Below are positions 45,790-54,694 of a DNA stretch of 64,000 nt, in pieces. The translations under genes were made by a program, and so were the position numbers. The stretch comes from CAWCCP01 sp963701245. Its GTDB lineage: Bacteria; Patescibacteriota; Saccharimonadia; Saccharimonadales; UBA4665. Every line of letters starts with the position of its first letter. Within the stretch, counting starts at the first letter, position 1. The notes under the pieces were generated by a model. That model was not told the DNA's origin. It did no database searches and was given only the letters and a program-made list of their open reading frames with translations. Location of the stretch: assembly GCA_963701245.1 (NCBI GenBank), contig OY969576.1:744001-808000 (forward strand), read 5' to 3'.

Positions 45790-46539
45790 GTGCAAAATCG
45801 ATTCTTAATTATAGTGTTAACTTGCCTTGGGTTGCTGTTTTTGATGCTTAGTTTTACACCGGCCTCGCATCCAGCATCATCATTATTAGTGGATCTATCT
45901 TGGCCTAATTGTTCCATTAACCAAAATTTAACCTTCGAACTCGGGATAGTTGGCATAAATGGTGGCCTGGATTTCAAGCAAAACCCGTGTCTCATAAAAG
46001 AGACTTTACTAATGCAGCGTTACATAGTGTATATAAATACAGGATACCCCGGTATGGCTCGAGGTCGGAAATATCAACAATATCCACTGCATTGCTATCG
46101 TACAAATGCTACGTGCCTAGCTTACAATTATGGCTATAACGCTACTCTCTATGCCATCCGCTATGCCAATTTATCTAACGTACATTCTTCTTTTTGGTGG
46201 TTAGATGTCGAAACCGATAATAGCTGGACTAGTACTGCTAAAGTCAACAGATCTTCAATTGCAGGTGCAGCTGCCGCCATTAAGCAGACAAGTCCATTTG
46301 CTAAAGTCGGTATTTACTCTTCACCAAATCAGTGGAATCTCTTGACGAATAACTGGACCAATTACCTGCCTGTCTGGACAGCTACTGGAAATTATACAGA
46401 ACAGTCAGCGGTGTTGGCTTGCCAAACGGCATCTTTTACGCGAGGGCCACGCTTTTTAACTCAGTATACTCAAATAGTGGATATAAACTATGTTTGCAGT
46501 AAAGACTTTTACGGACCAGCGCTAAATTACTTCCTATAG
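45790..46539 (+). CDS. secreted GH25/DUF1906-like glycosidase domain protein
   Basis: About 249 residues from the GTG at 45790, which gives a standard signal peptide (QNRFLIIVLTCLGLLFLML); a TTG at 45754 is also in frame. The mature part looks like a TIM-barrel glycosidase-like domain: LVDLSWPNC, FELGIVGINGG, SSFWWLDVETDNSW, KVGIYSSPNQWN and DINYVC. D-V-E in LDVETD sits where GH25 lysozymes hold their acidic residues. It may cleave peptidoglycan or be a related glycan-binding barrel; exact family uncertain. TATTAA lies seven bases before the GTG. Confidence 0.7.
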   Translation: MQNRFLIIVLTCLGLLFLMLSFTPASHPASSLLVDLSWPNCSINQNLTFELGIVGINGGLDFKQNPCLIKETLLMQRYIVYINTGYPGMARGRKYQQYPLHCYRTNATCLAYNYGYNATLYAIRYANLSNVHSSFWWLDVETDNSWTSTAKVNRSSIAGAAAAIKQTSPFAKVGIYSSPNQWNLLTNNWTNYLPVWTATGNYTEQSAVLACQTASFTRGPRFLTQYTQIVDINYVCSKDFYGPALNYFL

Positions 46540-46587
46540 GTAGTATCATGATGTAAAGGCATTGCCTCATTTTGGTACTATTAAAGG

Positions 46588-47052
46588 GTGGAAAAACAAA
46601 TATTTCACATGCCTCGCTGGGTAATTGTTCTTTATGCCATTAGCGCAATTGTATTAATTCCTTGGACCTATGGACTTGCCGAAAACTTACCTACCTTGCA
46701 AACGGCACATCATTGGGATACTGCCTGGGTGGGCTTCGATATATTTATTATTTGTCTGCTCATTTTAACGGTATATTTGGCAATCGTGCGTTCGATTTGG
46801 CTCACACTCACCGCTACGTCATTGTCTACATTACTAGTAGTCGATGCCTGGTTTGATGTACTTACCGCTAATCCTGGGCGAGATCAGGTGATTGCTCTTG
46901 GTTTTGCTGCATTCATTGAATTACCGCTTGCAGTTCTTACGTATATAATGGCCCATGATTCTATATTTCATCTTCATAAAGACATTCAAAACCTGAAGTC
47001 ACCATTGACGGATGTAGTTTCAATGCCTAATAAAGCGCCTGACAAAAAATAA
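46588..47052 (+). CDS. four-helix membrane protein, function unknown
   Basis: 154 residues. Four transmembrane helices are evident (about 12-29, 45-66, 72-92 and 104-125), followed by a polar tail. NPGRDQVIALGFAAFIELPLA between helices 3 and 4 is the most distinctive part. No family recognised. The GTG start lies six bases after TACTAT (46576-46581) and no Shine-Dalgarno is present. Confidence 0.65.
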   Translation: MEKQIFHMPRWVIVLYAISAIVLIPWTYGLAENLPTLQTAHHWDTAWVGFDIFIICLLILTVYLAIVRSIWLTLTATSLSTLLVVDAWFDVLTANPGRDQVIALGFAAFIELPLAVLTYIMAHDSIFHLHKDIQNLKSPLTDVVSMPNKAPDKK

Positions 47053-47116
47053 AAAGACAGGTAATTTTCAGCTTTAATAGGTATTCTTTCATACTCGGTC
47101 ATCATGAATTGAAGTA

Positions 47117-47145
47117 TTGACAATTAGAGAATATATGATTATAAT
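47117..47145 (+). promoter_or_regulatory. consensus sigma70 promoter of the MscS gene
   Basis: TTGACA (47117-47122) and TATAAT (47140-47145) are separated by exactly 17 bp, the full consensus. It lies in the short gap before the mechanosensitive-channel gene. Confidence 0.75.
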
Positions 47146-47190
47146 ATATTTATCCGCTTGCACCTTGGGAATAGCACAGTTTATAAGTTT

Positions 47191-48195
47191 ATGCATATTA
47201 TCGCCAACGAATCATCAAATCAGGCAGTCCACACTACGGTAAATATATTTGATCGTATTTCACATACGGTCTTTAGTGTGCATTCGATCGTGGTATTGGC
47301 GCTCTCATTAGCTAGTGCACTTATTATAGGTCGAGTACTGGCAATACTTTTACGTCGAGTTGTCACGATTATAGGATTTCAAGCTGATAAAAGTCAAAAT
47401 CTGCGTACCGTAAACCGACTACGACGCTATGAGACCTTTATAGTGTTGAATATAGCTGTTATTAAAGCTCTTCTGATACTATTTGCGCTGTATTTTTGGT
47501 GGGTCTACGTACACCCTACGGGTCAACCAACCGCTATTATTGGCGCAAGCGCCTTAGCCGTTATTGTGATAAGTGGTGCCTTAAGTCCTGCTCTAAGAGA
47601 TTTAGCTGCCGGTTCATTTATGATGGCAGAAGAGTGGTATGGAGTCGGAGATCATATTAGAGTCGAGCCATTTACCGACCTTCAAGGAGTTGTTGAAAGC
47701 GTATCGCTACGGTCTACACGTATCCGCGGCCTTACAGGAGAAATAATCTGGCTTAATAATCAGTACATCCAAGGAGTACGACTGGCCCCAAAAGGTGTTC
47801 GACCAATGGCTCTAGAAATGTTTGTTGATGATCTGGCAAGTGGGGAAAAACTTATTACGATGACTAATGAACGTCTACCAATTGGTCCGTTGTTAGTAGT
47901 CAACCCACTAGAGATAATATCCGCAGAAGAAGTTGGTGATAATTTATGGCATATCACCGCCATCACAGAGACCGCCCCAGGCCGAGAATGGCTTATAGAA
48001 AAATCTGCAGTTGATTTGATTAAATCTCTCGATCAACAAAGCAAAAAACCAGTCCTGGCTCATGGTCCTCTTGCTCGTTTTGCCGATAGTGAAGCTGAAC
48101 GAAGTTTTGCCAGAACAATAAGCAATACGGGTAAAAAATCGGTTGCTAAACGCCGTATTCGCAAATCGAAACAACCGACAAAACGAAACCGTTAA
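47191..48195 (+). CDS. MscS-family mechanosensitive ion channel
   Basis: About 334 residues from the ATG at 47191; a TTG at 47158, 13 bases after the -10, is also possible. Three transmembrane helices (about residues 33-55, 77-102 and 110-135), the third being the pore helix with G-A-S-A-L-A-V...SGALSPALRDLAAG, then the beta domain EEWYGVGDHIRVEPF and GVVESVSLRSTRIRGLTGEIIWLNN. It opens under membrane tension. The tail is strongly basic (KKSVAKRRIRKSKQPTKRNR). Driven by the consensus promoter just upstream. Confidence 0.88.
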   Translation: MHIIANESSNQAVHTTVNIFDRISHTVFSVHSIVVLALSLASALIIGRVLAILLRRVVTIIGFQADKSQNLRTVNRLRRYETFIVLNIAVIKALLILFALYFWWVYVHPTGQPTAIIGASALAVIVISGALSPALRDLAAGSFMMAEEWYGVGDHIRVEPFTDLQGVVESVSLRSTRIRGLTGEIIWLNNQYIQGVRLAPKGVRPMALEMFVDDLASGEKLITMTNERLPIGPLLVVNPLEIISAEEVGDNLWHITAITETAPGREWLIEKSAVDLIKSLDQQSKKPVLAHGPLARFADSEAERSFARTISNTGKKSVAKRRIRKSKQPTKRNR

Positions 48196-48230
48196 ATTAA
48201 TTCTGCCTTCCTTTAATTGAACATATAAGA

Positions 48231-48257
48231 AAAGAGGAGCTATTTTTGCTCCTCTTT
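48231..48257. terminator. bidirectional intrinsic terminator
   Basis: AAAGAGGAGC (48231-48240) and GCTCCTCTTT (48248-48257) pair around TATTTTT, with pyrimidine-rich sequence following on both sides. It lies between the convergent MscS gene and the repeat-protein gene. Confidence 0.85.
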
Positions 48258-48289
48258 CCTATTTATTCAGTCCGAAAGTACGACGTTTT

Positions 48290-49429
48290 TTAGTTATTAG
48301 TTACGTTGACTCCGTTACCAGTAGCATTCAAATTACCAGCTGCACCACTTGAAGCATTGCCACCAATAGTGTTACCACTAGATGAGGCATTACCAGATTG
48401 AGCAGACTGCCAATTTGAATTGGTTGTATTTATATTATTAATGTTCGATTCATTTACACTGTTGCTTGACGATGTAATGATTTTGTTAACAGAACCGGGT
48501 CCAGTAAGACCAATGGACGCGCTTGAAGGTACACTCCAAGAACTAGTCGGTGCACTATTATTATTAGCCACTGACGTGTCATTGTAGGTCATATTACTAT
48601 TACCCGCGTTACCTGAATTTGCACTCCCACCAATCGTATTTCCATCGACATTAGCATTACCACTTTGGGCACTTTGAGCGCTGTTGTTCGTCGTAGAGAT
48701 ATTATTGGTATTCGATTCATCCGTTCGATTTGTTGAAGTGTTGACTATCTCATTTACTGAGTGTGGGCCCGTCAGGCCAATTGAACCACCACCGATATTT
48801 GAACCACCCGATGAAGATCCACCGCCATTATTATTCATAACCGCAATGTCATTCCCGGTCATATTCGAATTACCAGCGTTACCACTCATCGCGTTACCAC
48901 CAATAGTATTGCCATTGTTCTTAGCATTTCCGGATGAAGCGGTTTGGTAGTTATTATTAGAGGTACTAATGTTGTTAGTATTCGATTCCCTCAAATTAGA
49001 ATTTGATGTCGTTATGATTGCATTAGAAGAATGGGGACCTGTTATACCAATTCCCATTGATCCGCCACCTAAATCTGCCATAAAGCCGCCAATATTACCC
49101 ATATTGTAATTCATAAGGCCGACCGTCGTGTACGTCATATTGCTATTTCCAGCATTACCCGATGAAGCATTGCCTCCAATCGTATTGCCATAAACTGTTG
49201 CATTGCCTGAATTAGCAGTCTGGCTGTTGTTGTTATTTAATGTGACATAGTTGCTATTACTATCCATTACCGAGCTATTGTTTGAGCTCGATCGAAATAG
49301 CATATTTAACGAATGCGGTCCAGTCACAGTAATACTATCGGCTGACGCCACGCCTCCAAAACTAATACCGATCATTGTTGCCGCTGCAGTCCCGACATAG
49401 CATAAGCGAGTTACCGTTTGTCTGATCAT
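48290..49429 (-). CDS. secreted Asn-rich protein with four ~90-residue repeats
   Basis: 379 residues. A signal peptide (about 1-30, ending VASA) precedes four repeats that each begin with TGPHS (or TGPGS) at residues 36, 130, 220 and 309. Each repeat continues through S-N-x-x-N-I-S-T-x-N-N, SGNA, GNTIGG and SGNAGNSNMT, then a Gly/Ser/Asn linker; the last repeat is shortened and ends the protein. The regular Asn/Gly turns suggest a beta-solenoid or amyloid-like surface fibre, loosely recalling curlin repeats. Function unknown. GGGGGGG lies five bases before the ATG as ribosome-binding site. Confidence 0.75.
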   Translation of the reverse strand: MIRQTVTRLCYVGTAAATMIGISFGGVASADSITVTGPHSLNMLFRSSSNNSSVMDSNSNYVTLNNNNSQTANSGNATVYGNTIGGNASSGNAGNSNMTYTTVGLMNYNMGNIGGFMADLGGGSMGIGITGPHSSNAIITTSNSNLRESNTNNISTSNNNYQTASSGNAKNNGNTIGGNAMSGNAGNSNMTGNDIAVMNNNGGGSSSGGSNIGGGSIGLTGPHSVNEIVNTSTNRTDESNTNNISTTNNSAQSAQSGNANVDGNTIGGSANSGNAGNSNMTYNDTSVANNNSAPTSSWSVPSSASIGLTGPGSVNKIITSSSNSVNESNINNINTTNSNWQSAQSGNASSSGNTIGGNASSGAAGNLNATGNGVNVTNN

Positions 49430-49648
49430 ATCCCCCCCTTATTACTTTTATTGCACAAATTAAAAAGTCTTTTATCCTCCTCCCTGGTTAAAGAATTAAT
49501 ACTGGCAAAGCTTTATAATTATATGCATATATTTCCACTTATGCTATTAATAATTAGATTGACATAAGGGTTTAAAATGTATCAATTGCTTATCCCAACA
49601 TAATTTAACAGCCTTTATAAAGCCCAAATACTCTTTTCTAAGCTAGAA

Positions 49649-49677
49649 TTGACCCCTAAACACTATACATTTACTAT
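49649..49677 (+). promoter_or_regulatory. promoter of the 219-residue unknown gene
   Basis: TTGACC (49649-49654), a 17-bp spacer and TACTAT (49672-49677). Its -35 coincides with the first TTG codon of the longest frame, arguing that translation starts further downstream at 49757. Confidence 0.55.
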
Positions 49678-49756
49678 ATTTGGTAAATTTTCTCACGAAA
49701 TTGCAAATCAAAGTCTGCTACAGTACTTGGCAGTAACTTTTAAGACAGAGACTAGT

Positions 49757-50413
49757 ATGAGTTTTCCAGCCTCAGAAATAACGACAGTAGGTAGTGCATT
49801 TGAGTTTGATGGTATGGCCATCGATGAGATGGTGGCAAGTACTCGAACTCAAATAACCGGTGGAGTTGCATCCAGAGAACTTGCGCTCATGAATGTCGAT
49901 AATGTGCCCTTGGTCGGTGCGTACCATAGGCTCGTCGACGGAGAATCGAATATAGCTCAGGCTACTGGACTAGGTATGGGCTATCTGGTTGGCTGGCAAG
50001 CACTCCGTATGACAGGGGTAATCGTGCCAGTCTCTGAGAACCGGCTATTAGCATTTGAAACACGCTATGAAGACGAGCCAGCCGCAGTGGATGCTGATTT
50101 TGAACAAGATTATGCAGGTCATGTAGCAGTGCTTACGTTAGTACACCATACGCTGCAAAATCCAGCTGCGCAGATGGGCGCAAAACTTGTATTTAACTAT
50201 CATGGGGATCAAGCAAATCAGACTCGACCGCCTCGAGATCTTCCAGAACCCAGAAGGAAACATCAAGCTACTTTTGAAGACAGAACCCAACAAACCGAGC
50301 AAGGTGGCGCCGAAGTAAGTATTGCCAGAATTCAAGCACACCCTCCGGCATTAAAGTCGAGACAAAGACACATAAGAGCACTTGGTGGCCAGCGTCGATT
50401 TGGTATAACGTAA
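49757..50413 (+). CDS. unrecognised cytoplasmic protein
   Basis: 218 residues from the ATG at 49757. I prefer it to the TTG at 49649 because that codon is the -35 of a good promoter. The protein starts FPASEITTVGSAFEFDGMAIDEM and has GVASRELALMNVDNVPLV, GLGMGYLVGWQALRM and a basic, proline-containing tail (RPPRDLPEPRRKHQ). Mixed alpha/beta without signal peptide or transmembrane helix. I recognise no family. It lies between the repeat protein and the phosphoribosyltransferase and converges on the latter. Confidence 0.6.
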   Translation: MSFPASEITTVGSAFEFDGMAIDEMVASTRTQITGGVASRELALMNVDNVPLVGAYHRLVDGESNIAQATGLGMGYLVGWQALRMTGVIVPVSENRLLAFETRYEDEPAAVDADFEQDYAGHVAVLTLVHHTLQNPAAQMGAKLVFNYHGDQANQTRPPRDLPEPRRKHQATFEDRTQQTEQGGAEVSIARIQAHPPALKSRQRHIRALGGQRRFGIT

Positions 50414-50435
50414 AAGCTTCAGTTGGAAAGAAGTC

Positions 50436-51002
50436 TTATTCGTTAGCTATAGCTATATATGGAGCCCATCGATTGGCTTCCGGTGCAATCCTTGCATCAT
50501 CTAAACCCATGCCGGTTAACCAATTTGAGGGAGCATCAAACCCATACAGTACACGCCCGCTATATACAGGACGTAGGACATCTTTATTGACGAGCACACA
50601 AAGATCAACACTCGTTGATCCGACGTTCACTAAATATTCCCTCGTAAACAAGGCTGTTTCGCCCGTGTCGAGTACATCATCGAGGATTAATGCAGGTCTG
50701 TTCTTTGGCGACGTATGGGGGCTTAGCTTCATAATAAGCTCTGGTGATTTCACTATCCTTTTATCGCCATAGGTACGGACGGTCATATAATCTAATTCTG
50801 GATAAAATTCCGGATCCTGTTTGGTAATAGAAGCCATCAATTGTGCCGAAAATGGTGCCCCACCTCGCAACATGCAAACAAATAATGGATCTTTATTTTT
50901 ATAGATCTCGATGATTTGATGTGCTAGATCATCAATTTTTTTCTGAACAATATCTTCCGAGTAAAGTATTTTTTTATAGAGTTTAGATGTTCCAGTAGAC
51001 AT
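50436..51002 (-). CDS. hpt: hypoxanthine/purine phosphoribosyltransferase-like protein
   Basis: 188 residues. A type I PRTase: VCMLRGGAPFSAQLMASI, and the PRPP-binding motif ALILDDVLDTGETALFTREYL with two acidic residues. The C-terminal DLCVLVNKD...FDAPSNWLTGMGLDDA fits HGPRT-like salvage enzymes. It joins a purine base to PRPP, supplied by the prs product at 29.5 kb. TATAAA lies eight bases before the ATG, with no Shine-Dalgarno. Confidence 0.85.
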   Translation of the reverse strand: MSTGTSKLYKKILYSEDIVQKKIDDLAHQIIEIYKNKDPLFVCMLRGGAPFSAQLMASITKQDPEFYPELDYMTVRTYGDKRIVKSPELIMKLSPHTSPKNRPALILDDVLDTGETALFTREYLVNVGSTSVDLCVLVNKDVLRPVYSGRVLYGFDAPSNWLTGMGLDDARIAPEANRWAPYIAIANE

Positions 51003-51064
51003 GAAGTATATTTATAAGATTTAAGTGTACTACGTATTCAGTATACTGTATTCTTCGAAGTTAA

Positions 51065-52906
51065 TTAGTGTTTTAAGGTTTTGCTTTTATCACGCTTTCT
51101 GGCTATTGGATCAAGTAATAGCTTCCTTAGCCGAAGAGCTTTAGGTGTCACTTCAAGTAATTCGTCATTTTCAATAAAATCTAAGTTTTCCTCCAAGCTA
51201 TACTTGGTTGGCGGAGTCAGCTGCACAACACCGTCACTCGAACTGCTTCGCATATTCGTCAGATGTTTCGCCTTGCAGACATTAATTTCCATATCTTCCT
51301 GACGATTATGAAGACCAATGATTTGTCCTGCGTACACTTCCTCTGCCGGACCCACAAAGGTAATGCCCCTTGCTTCGGCATTCTCCAACGAATAAGCGGT
51401 AGTGGTACCAGTTTCAAATGCGATTAGTGCTCCATTTCTTAACTGCTGCAAAGGTTTACCTAGCGGCTTATAGTCAAGTATCAGGGTATTCATAATTACC
51501 GTACCTCTTGTACTTGTGAGAAGGTTATTCCTGAGGCCAAGAAGCGTACGCGTAGGCATTTCGTAAATTAATTTAGTCATGCCTTTTGCATTCGCAAACT
51601 GTTCTTTTAAGATTGCACGTCTCATTCCCATCTCAGTTTGGACTGATCCAACGTATTGTTCGGGTACTTCAATGATAACTTCTTCGACGGGTTCCAAAAC
51701 TTCAGTGCCTACTTGCTTAGTAACTACCTGAGGCCTGCCTACTTCAAATTCGTATCCTTCCCGACGCATAGTCTCTATTAACACACTTAGATGAAGTTCG
51801 CCTCGACCGGACACATTAAAGCCAATGCCGGATTCTACTACTCGTAAGCCAATATTTGTTTCAAGCTCCTTGTTAAGTCGATCTCCAAGTTGTCGAGAGG
51901 TAGTGAATTCGCCTTCCCTTCCTTTAAAAGGTGAGGTGTTGGGTCCAAGATATATTTGTAGTGTGGGCTCTTCAATCTCTAGTACCGGCAGCGCTTCAGG
52001 TGACATAGGGTCAGCGACTGTTTCTCCAATTTGAATGTCCGACAAGCCCGTAATGTGCACAATGTCACCGGCCACAGCTTCTCCTACCTCAAATTTCGTG
52101 AGGCCATGACTCATGTAGAGCGTATCTACTTTATTCCTTTGAAAGCTACCATCTTTCTTACATACAATCACAGCGTCACCAGTTTTCACCGCACCACGAG
52201 CTATTTTGCCAAGTGCGTACTTTCCTTTAAAAGAATCGTACGACAAAGCAGTAACCAGCATTTGAAATGGTAAACTGGCGTCGACGTGAGGCGCCGGAAC
52301 GTGCTCAATGATCGCCTGAAAAAGTGGGGTGAGATCTGCACTTTCATCTAGATCGGTTGGAATTGATTGCCACAGTTTACCGGTTCTTCCAATCGCATAG
52401 TAAACCGGGTAATGAAGTTGGTCCTCATGCACGGCAAGTTCTAGGAAAAGATCTGCTACTTCATCTTCTACTTTAGATACCCGAGCGCCTGATTTATCTA
52501 TTTTATTTATTATTACGATAGGTTTTAATTCATTCGCTAAAGCTTTCGCAAGTACAAATTTAGTTTGAGGCATTGGGCCTTCTTGGGCATCGACAATAAG
52601 TAGACAACCATCTGCCATATTTAAGATACGTTCAACTTCGCCGCTAAAATCGGCGTGACCCGGTGTATCAATTATGTTAATACGGTACTCATTATATTGA
52701 ACGGCTGTCACTTTGGCGGTAATGGTAATGCCACGCTCTTTCTCCTGATCACTCGAATCTAAAATAAGTGACTGGTTCATTTCAGCTTGATTATCACGAA
52801 AGGTATTAGATTGTTTTAATAGCCCATCAACAAGGGTGGTTTTGCCATGGTCAACATGAGCAATAACGGCAATATTTCGTATCTGATTGGGGTCTTGATT
52901 GGGCAT
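51065..52906 (-). CDS. typA: translational GTPase TypA/BipA
   Basis: 613 residues. G1 AVIAHVDHGKTTLVDGL, G2 region DQEKERGITITAK, G3 IIDTPGHADFSGEVER, G4 INKIDKSGAR, then domain II, IIIAB and the BipA C-terminal domain with TTTAYSLENAEARGITFVG and MEINVCKAKHLTNMRSSSSD. It binds the ribosome and supports assembly and stress responses. The 188-bp AT-rich gap upstream (52907-53094) holds no recognisable gene; a GAGAGA acts as weak ribosome-binding site. Confidence 0.96.
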   Translation of the reverse strand: MPNQDPNQIRNIAVIAHVDHGKTTLVDGLLKQSNTFRDNQAEMNQSLILDSSDQEKERGITITAKVTAVQYNEYRINIIDTPGHADFSGEVERILNMADGCLLIVDAQEGPMPQTKFVLAKALANELKPIVIINKIDKSGARVSKVEDEVADLFLELAVHEDQLHYPVYYAIGRTGKLWQSIPTDLDESADLTPLFQAIIEHVPAPHVDASLPFQMLVTALSYDSFKGKYALGKIARGAVKTGDAVIVCKKDGSFQRNKVDTLYMSHGLTKFEVGEAVAGDIVHITGLSDIQIGETVADPMSPEALPVLEIEEPTLQIYLGPNTSPFKGREGEFTTSRQLGDRLNKELETNIGLRVVESGIGFNVSGRGELHLSVLIETMRREGYEFEVGRPQVVTKQVGTEVLEPVEEVIIEVPEQYVGSVQTEMGMRRAILKEQFANAKGMTKLIYEMPTRTLLGLRNNLLTSTRGTVIMNTLILDYKPLGKPLQQLRNGALIAFETGTTTAYSLENAEARGITFVGPAEEVYAGQIIGLHNRQEDMEINVCKAKHLTNMRSSSSDGVVQLTPPTKYSLEENLDFIENDELLEVTPKALRLRKLLLDPIARKRDKSKTLKH

Positions 52907-53094
52907 ATATCTCTCTCAAAGGATCGCTTAATTTATATAATTGGTTATTTTTAGTAACTACTTACCGGTTATTTCTCTCAATAGTTATAATCTATTATAC
53001 AATATTTTTAATTGTTTGGAAATTAAACAGAGCTTACAATATTTTGCAGCCCTGTATATTGGACTAATTTATTAGCTAATTAAATCGCCTATTC

Positions 53095-54204
53095 CTATTC
53101 CCATTGCCAGGCATTAGTCCAGGTATCTGCAGTACCAGGCGAGTGAGCAGCAACTTCAGTATTTGACTCCAAGGCTCCATAGGAAGTTATATTGCTACCT
53201 GTGCCTTTTAATACGAATTCTACATGCCCCGTGCTTCCCCTGCTTGGTCCAGCAACAATATCGCCTGGCTGGACACTGTTTAAGGAGACCGCCTTCCAAT
53301 TGCTTGCTCCGGTTCCAGTCACCCCATAACCACTTCCAACTGGGTTCGCTTGCCAAGCATAGTTTGTGTGTTCAACCATATCCACTACCATACTTACAAG
53401 ACCACTACAGTCTGGCTCGCAGTCAAATATTCTTGATGGTACCTTAGAACCCCCTCCGAGACACCCGCTGAGAAATGAGGGCCAATAATGGGCCCCACCA
53501 TAGTTATATTCGATTCCGCCGAACTCTTCCGCTGTACATAGTAATTTAGCATTTGTCGTAGATTGTGCCAGACAGTTTGCACTTACCCCATTCACAACGG
53601 AACTCGTCGTTCCTCCGCCTCCACCACCACCGCTACCACCACCACTTGTCCAGGTGTAATTGGTCCAGCTTTGGTTGGCACCGCCATTGCACTGATAGAT
53701 ATCTAGTTGGGTCTTTGCTTTGAAGGCTGATACATCAAGACAGTAGGTACCACCTTTGCTTCCGGCATGGGCATTCTCGAAGGTTGAACCAACCCGTTCC
53801 CAGACTGCACCATAGGGAGGTCCACTGCAGGATCCAATCACGACTGAACCAGCCCACTTGGCTCCTTTGCCTTGACCGGTAGTGGCACTAGAGCCAGCTT
53901 CACGGGCACAGCCATTAGTACCAATATGTAGGAGATTGCCACTATAACTAAACTTCTGGGCAGGAGTACCATTACAGCCCCAGGTATCAACAATGGCATT
54001 GGTACCACCATCGGCATTGTCATCAAGACAGTAGGTGCCAGATATACCTGATTTCAGTTCAGCCTGTGAGGTGGCTGCAGCATGACTGTTAGATATGAGT
54101 ACGTAGGTACCTACTACTGCTATCACTACCATGCAGGATACTACTACCAGGATATGGTCGAACCCAGACTGATTTAGTTTCTTACTATGTTTGAAGATGT
54201 TCAT
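53095..54204 (-). CDS. anchored ricin-lectin / NlpC-P60-like peptidoglycan hydrolase
   Basis: 369 residues. Residues 1-200 are the shared module: basic N-terminus, helix SGFDHILVVVSCMVVIAVVG (about 13-38), a ricin-type beta-trefoil-like region (about 52-185, with two CLD...CNG...Q-x-W/F elements and several Cys), and a poly-Gly/Ser linker. After residue 201 is an NlpC/P60-like domain: catalytic Cys266 in CEPDCSGLVSMVVDM, GDIVAG and His327 in STGHVEFVLKG. It probably cuts cell-wall peptide stems outside the membrane. Expressed from its own promoter at 54271-54300. No Shine-Dalgarno before the ATG. Confidence 0.85.
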   Translation of the reverse strand: MNIFKHSKKLNQSGFDHILVVVSCMVVIAVVGTYVLISNSHAAATSQAELKSGISGTYCLDDNADGGTNAIVDTWGCNGTPAQKFSYSGNLLHIGTNGCAREAGSSATTGQGKGAKWAGSVVIGSCSGPPYGAVWERVGSTFENAHAGSKGGTYCLDVSAFKAKTQLDIYQCNGGANQSWTNYTWTSGGGSGGGGGGGTTSSVVNGVSANCLAQSTTNAKLLCTAEEFGGIEYNYGGAHYWPSFLSGCLGGGSKVPSRIFDCEPDCSGLVSMVVDMVEHTNYAWQANPVGSGYGVTGTGASNWKAVSLNSVQPGDIVAGPSRGSTGHVEFVLKGTGSNITSYGALESNTEVAAHSPGTADTWTNAWQWE

Positions 54205-54300
54205 TGTGTTTTATGCTTACTTTTTATTATTAGTTTTTACTTAGGGTATTTTGGTTATGTTTATAGACTAACAATACTGGGCAATTAGAGTTTGTGTCAA
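53605..54300 (-). repeat. duplicated module, copy 1 (codons 1-200 plus promoter)
   Basis: The 600 bp encoding residues 1-200, plus 96 bp upstream to the -35, recur at 55930-56625 without any difference that I could see. The shared block stops exactly where the linker ends (...GGGTT) and, upstream, exactly at the TTGACA box. Copy 3 (57297-57957) shares the coding part but has a different promoter. Confidence 0.85.
54271..54300 (-). promoter_or_regulatory. promoter of module copy 1
   Basis: On the minus strand TTGACA (54295-54300) and TATTGT (54271-54276) are 18 bp apart. The leader to the ATG at 54204 is about 60 nt. The identical arrangement recurs at 56596-56625 for copy 2. Confidence 0.55.
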
Positions 54301-54592
54301 TGCAGTAACTTATCTACCCATTTTATAAATTCGACATAATAAACTATTGCAAGACCATAAAGCAGATGAGGCTGGTCTATTTACTAACCGAAATATACAA
54401 CTACTACACTATTTTCAATTAGTTAGAAATTCATAGCTACTTTTAGGGTGTACTTCTTATGGTATTCGACTTTAGATACCTAAGATATAAATATCAAGGA
54501 GCAGATAGTGGAGTGCTCCTCACTTTTACTAATTTGCATATTAATGCGAACATTAACTGGCTTTACGCATTATTATAGTTATGTTGTTATAG
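54301..54592. other. intergenic stretch without recognisable gene
   Basis: This AT-rich sequence separates the divergent NlpC-type and G1 peptidase genes (whole gap 54205-54694). Apart from the two promoters annotated at its ends I see no ORF, RNA or strong hairpin in it. Confidence 0.4.
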
Positions 54593-54621
54593 TTGACTTT
54601 ATTAAACTATTATGCTATACT
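54593..54621 (+). promoter_or_regulatory. promoter of the G1 peptidase gene
   Basis: TTGACT (54593-54598), a 17-bp spacer and TATACT (54616-54621). The leader to the GTG at 54695 is about 67 nt. Confidence 0.65.
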
Positions 54622-54694
54622 TGTTTTACTAAGTCAAGCAGGCATATAAGTCGGTTTTTACTTGGGGTTAAGAGATAGAGGAACAGGAGTTATT

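Noticed and set aside
48290..49429. Regular repeats considered as a CRISPR array or satellite
   Set aside because: The repeat unit is about 270 bp, a multiple of three, lies in one open frame and varies at third positions; it encodes protein repeats. No CRISPR array is seen in the window.
49649..49756. 36-residue N-terminal extension of the unknown protein from a TTG start
   Set aside because: The TTG is the -35 box of a TTGACC-N17-TACTAT promoter, so it would not be in the mRNA.
53838..54026. 62-residue ORF that appears three times (also 56163-56351 and 57530-57718)
   Set aside because: It is an out-of-frame reading of the triplicated module on the same strand, copied only because the module is copied.
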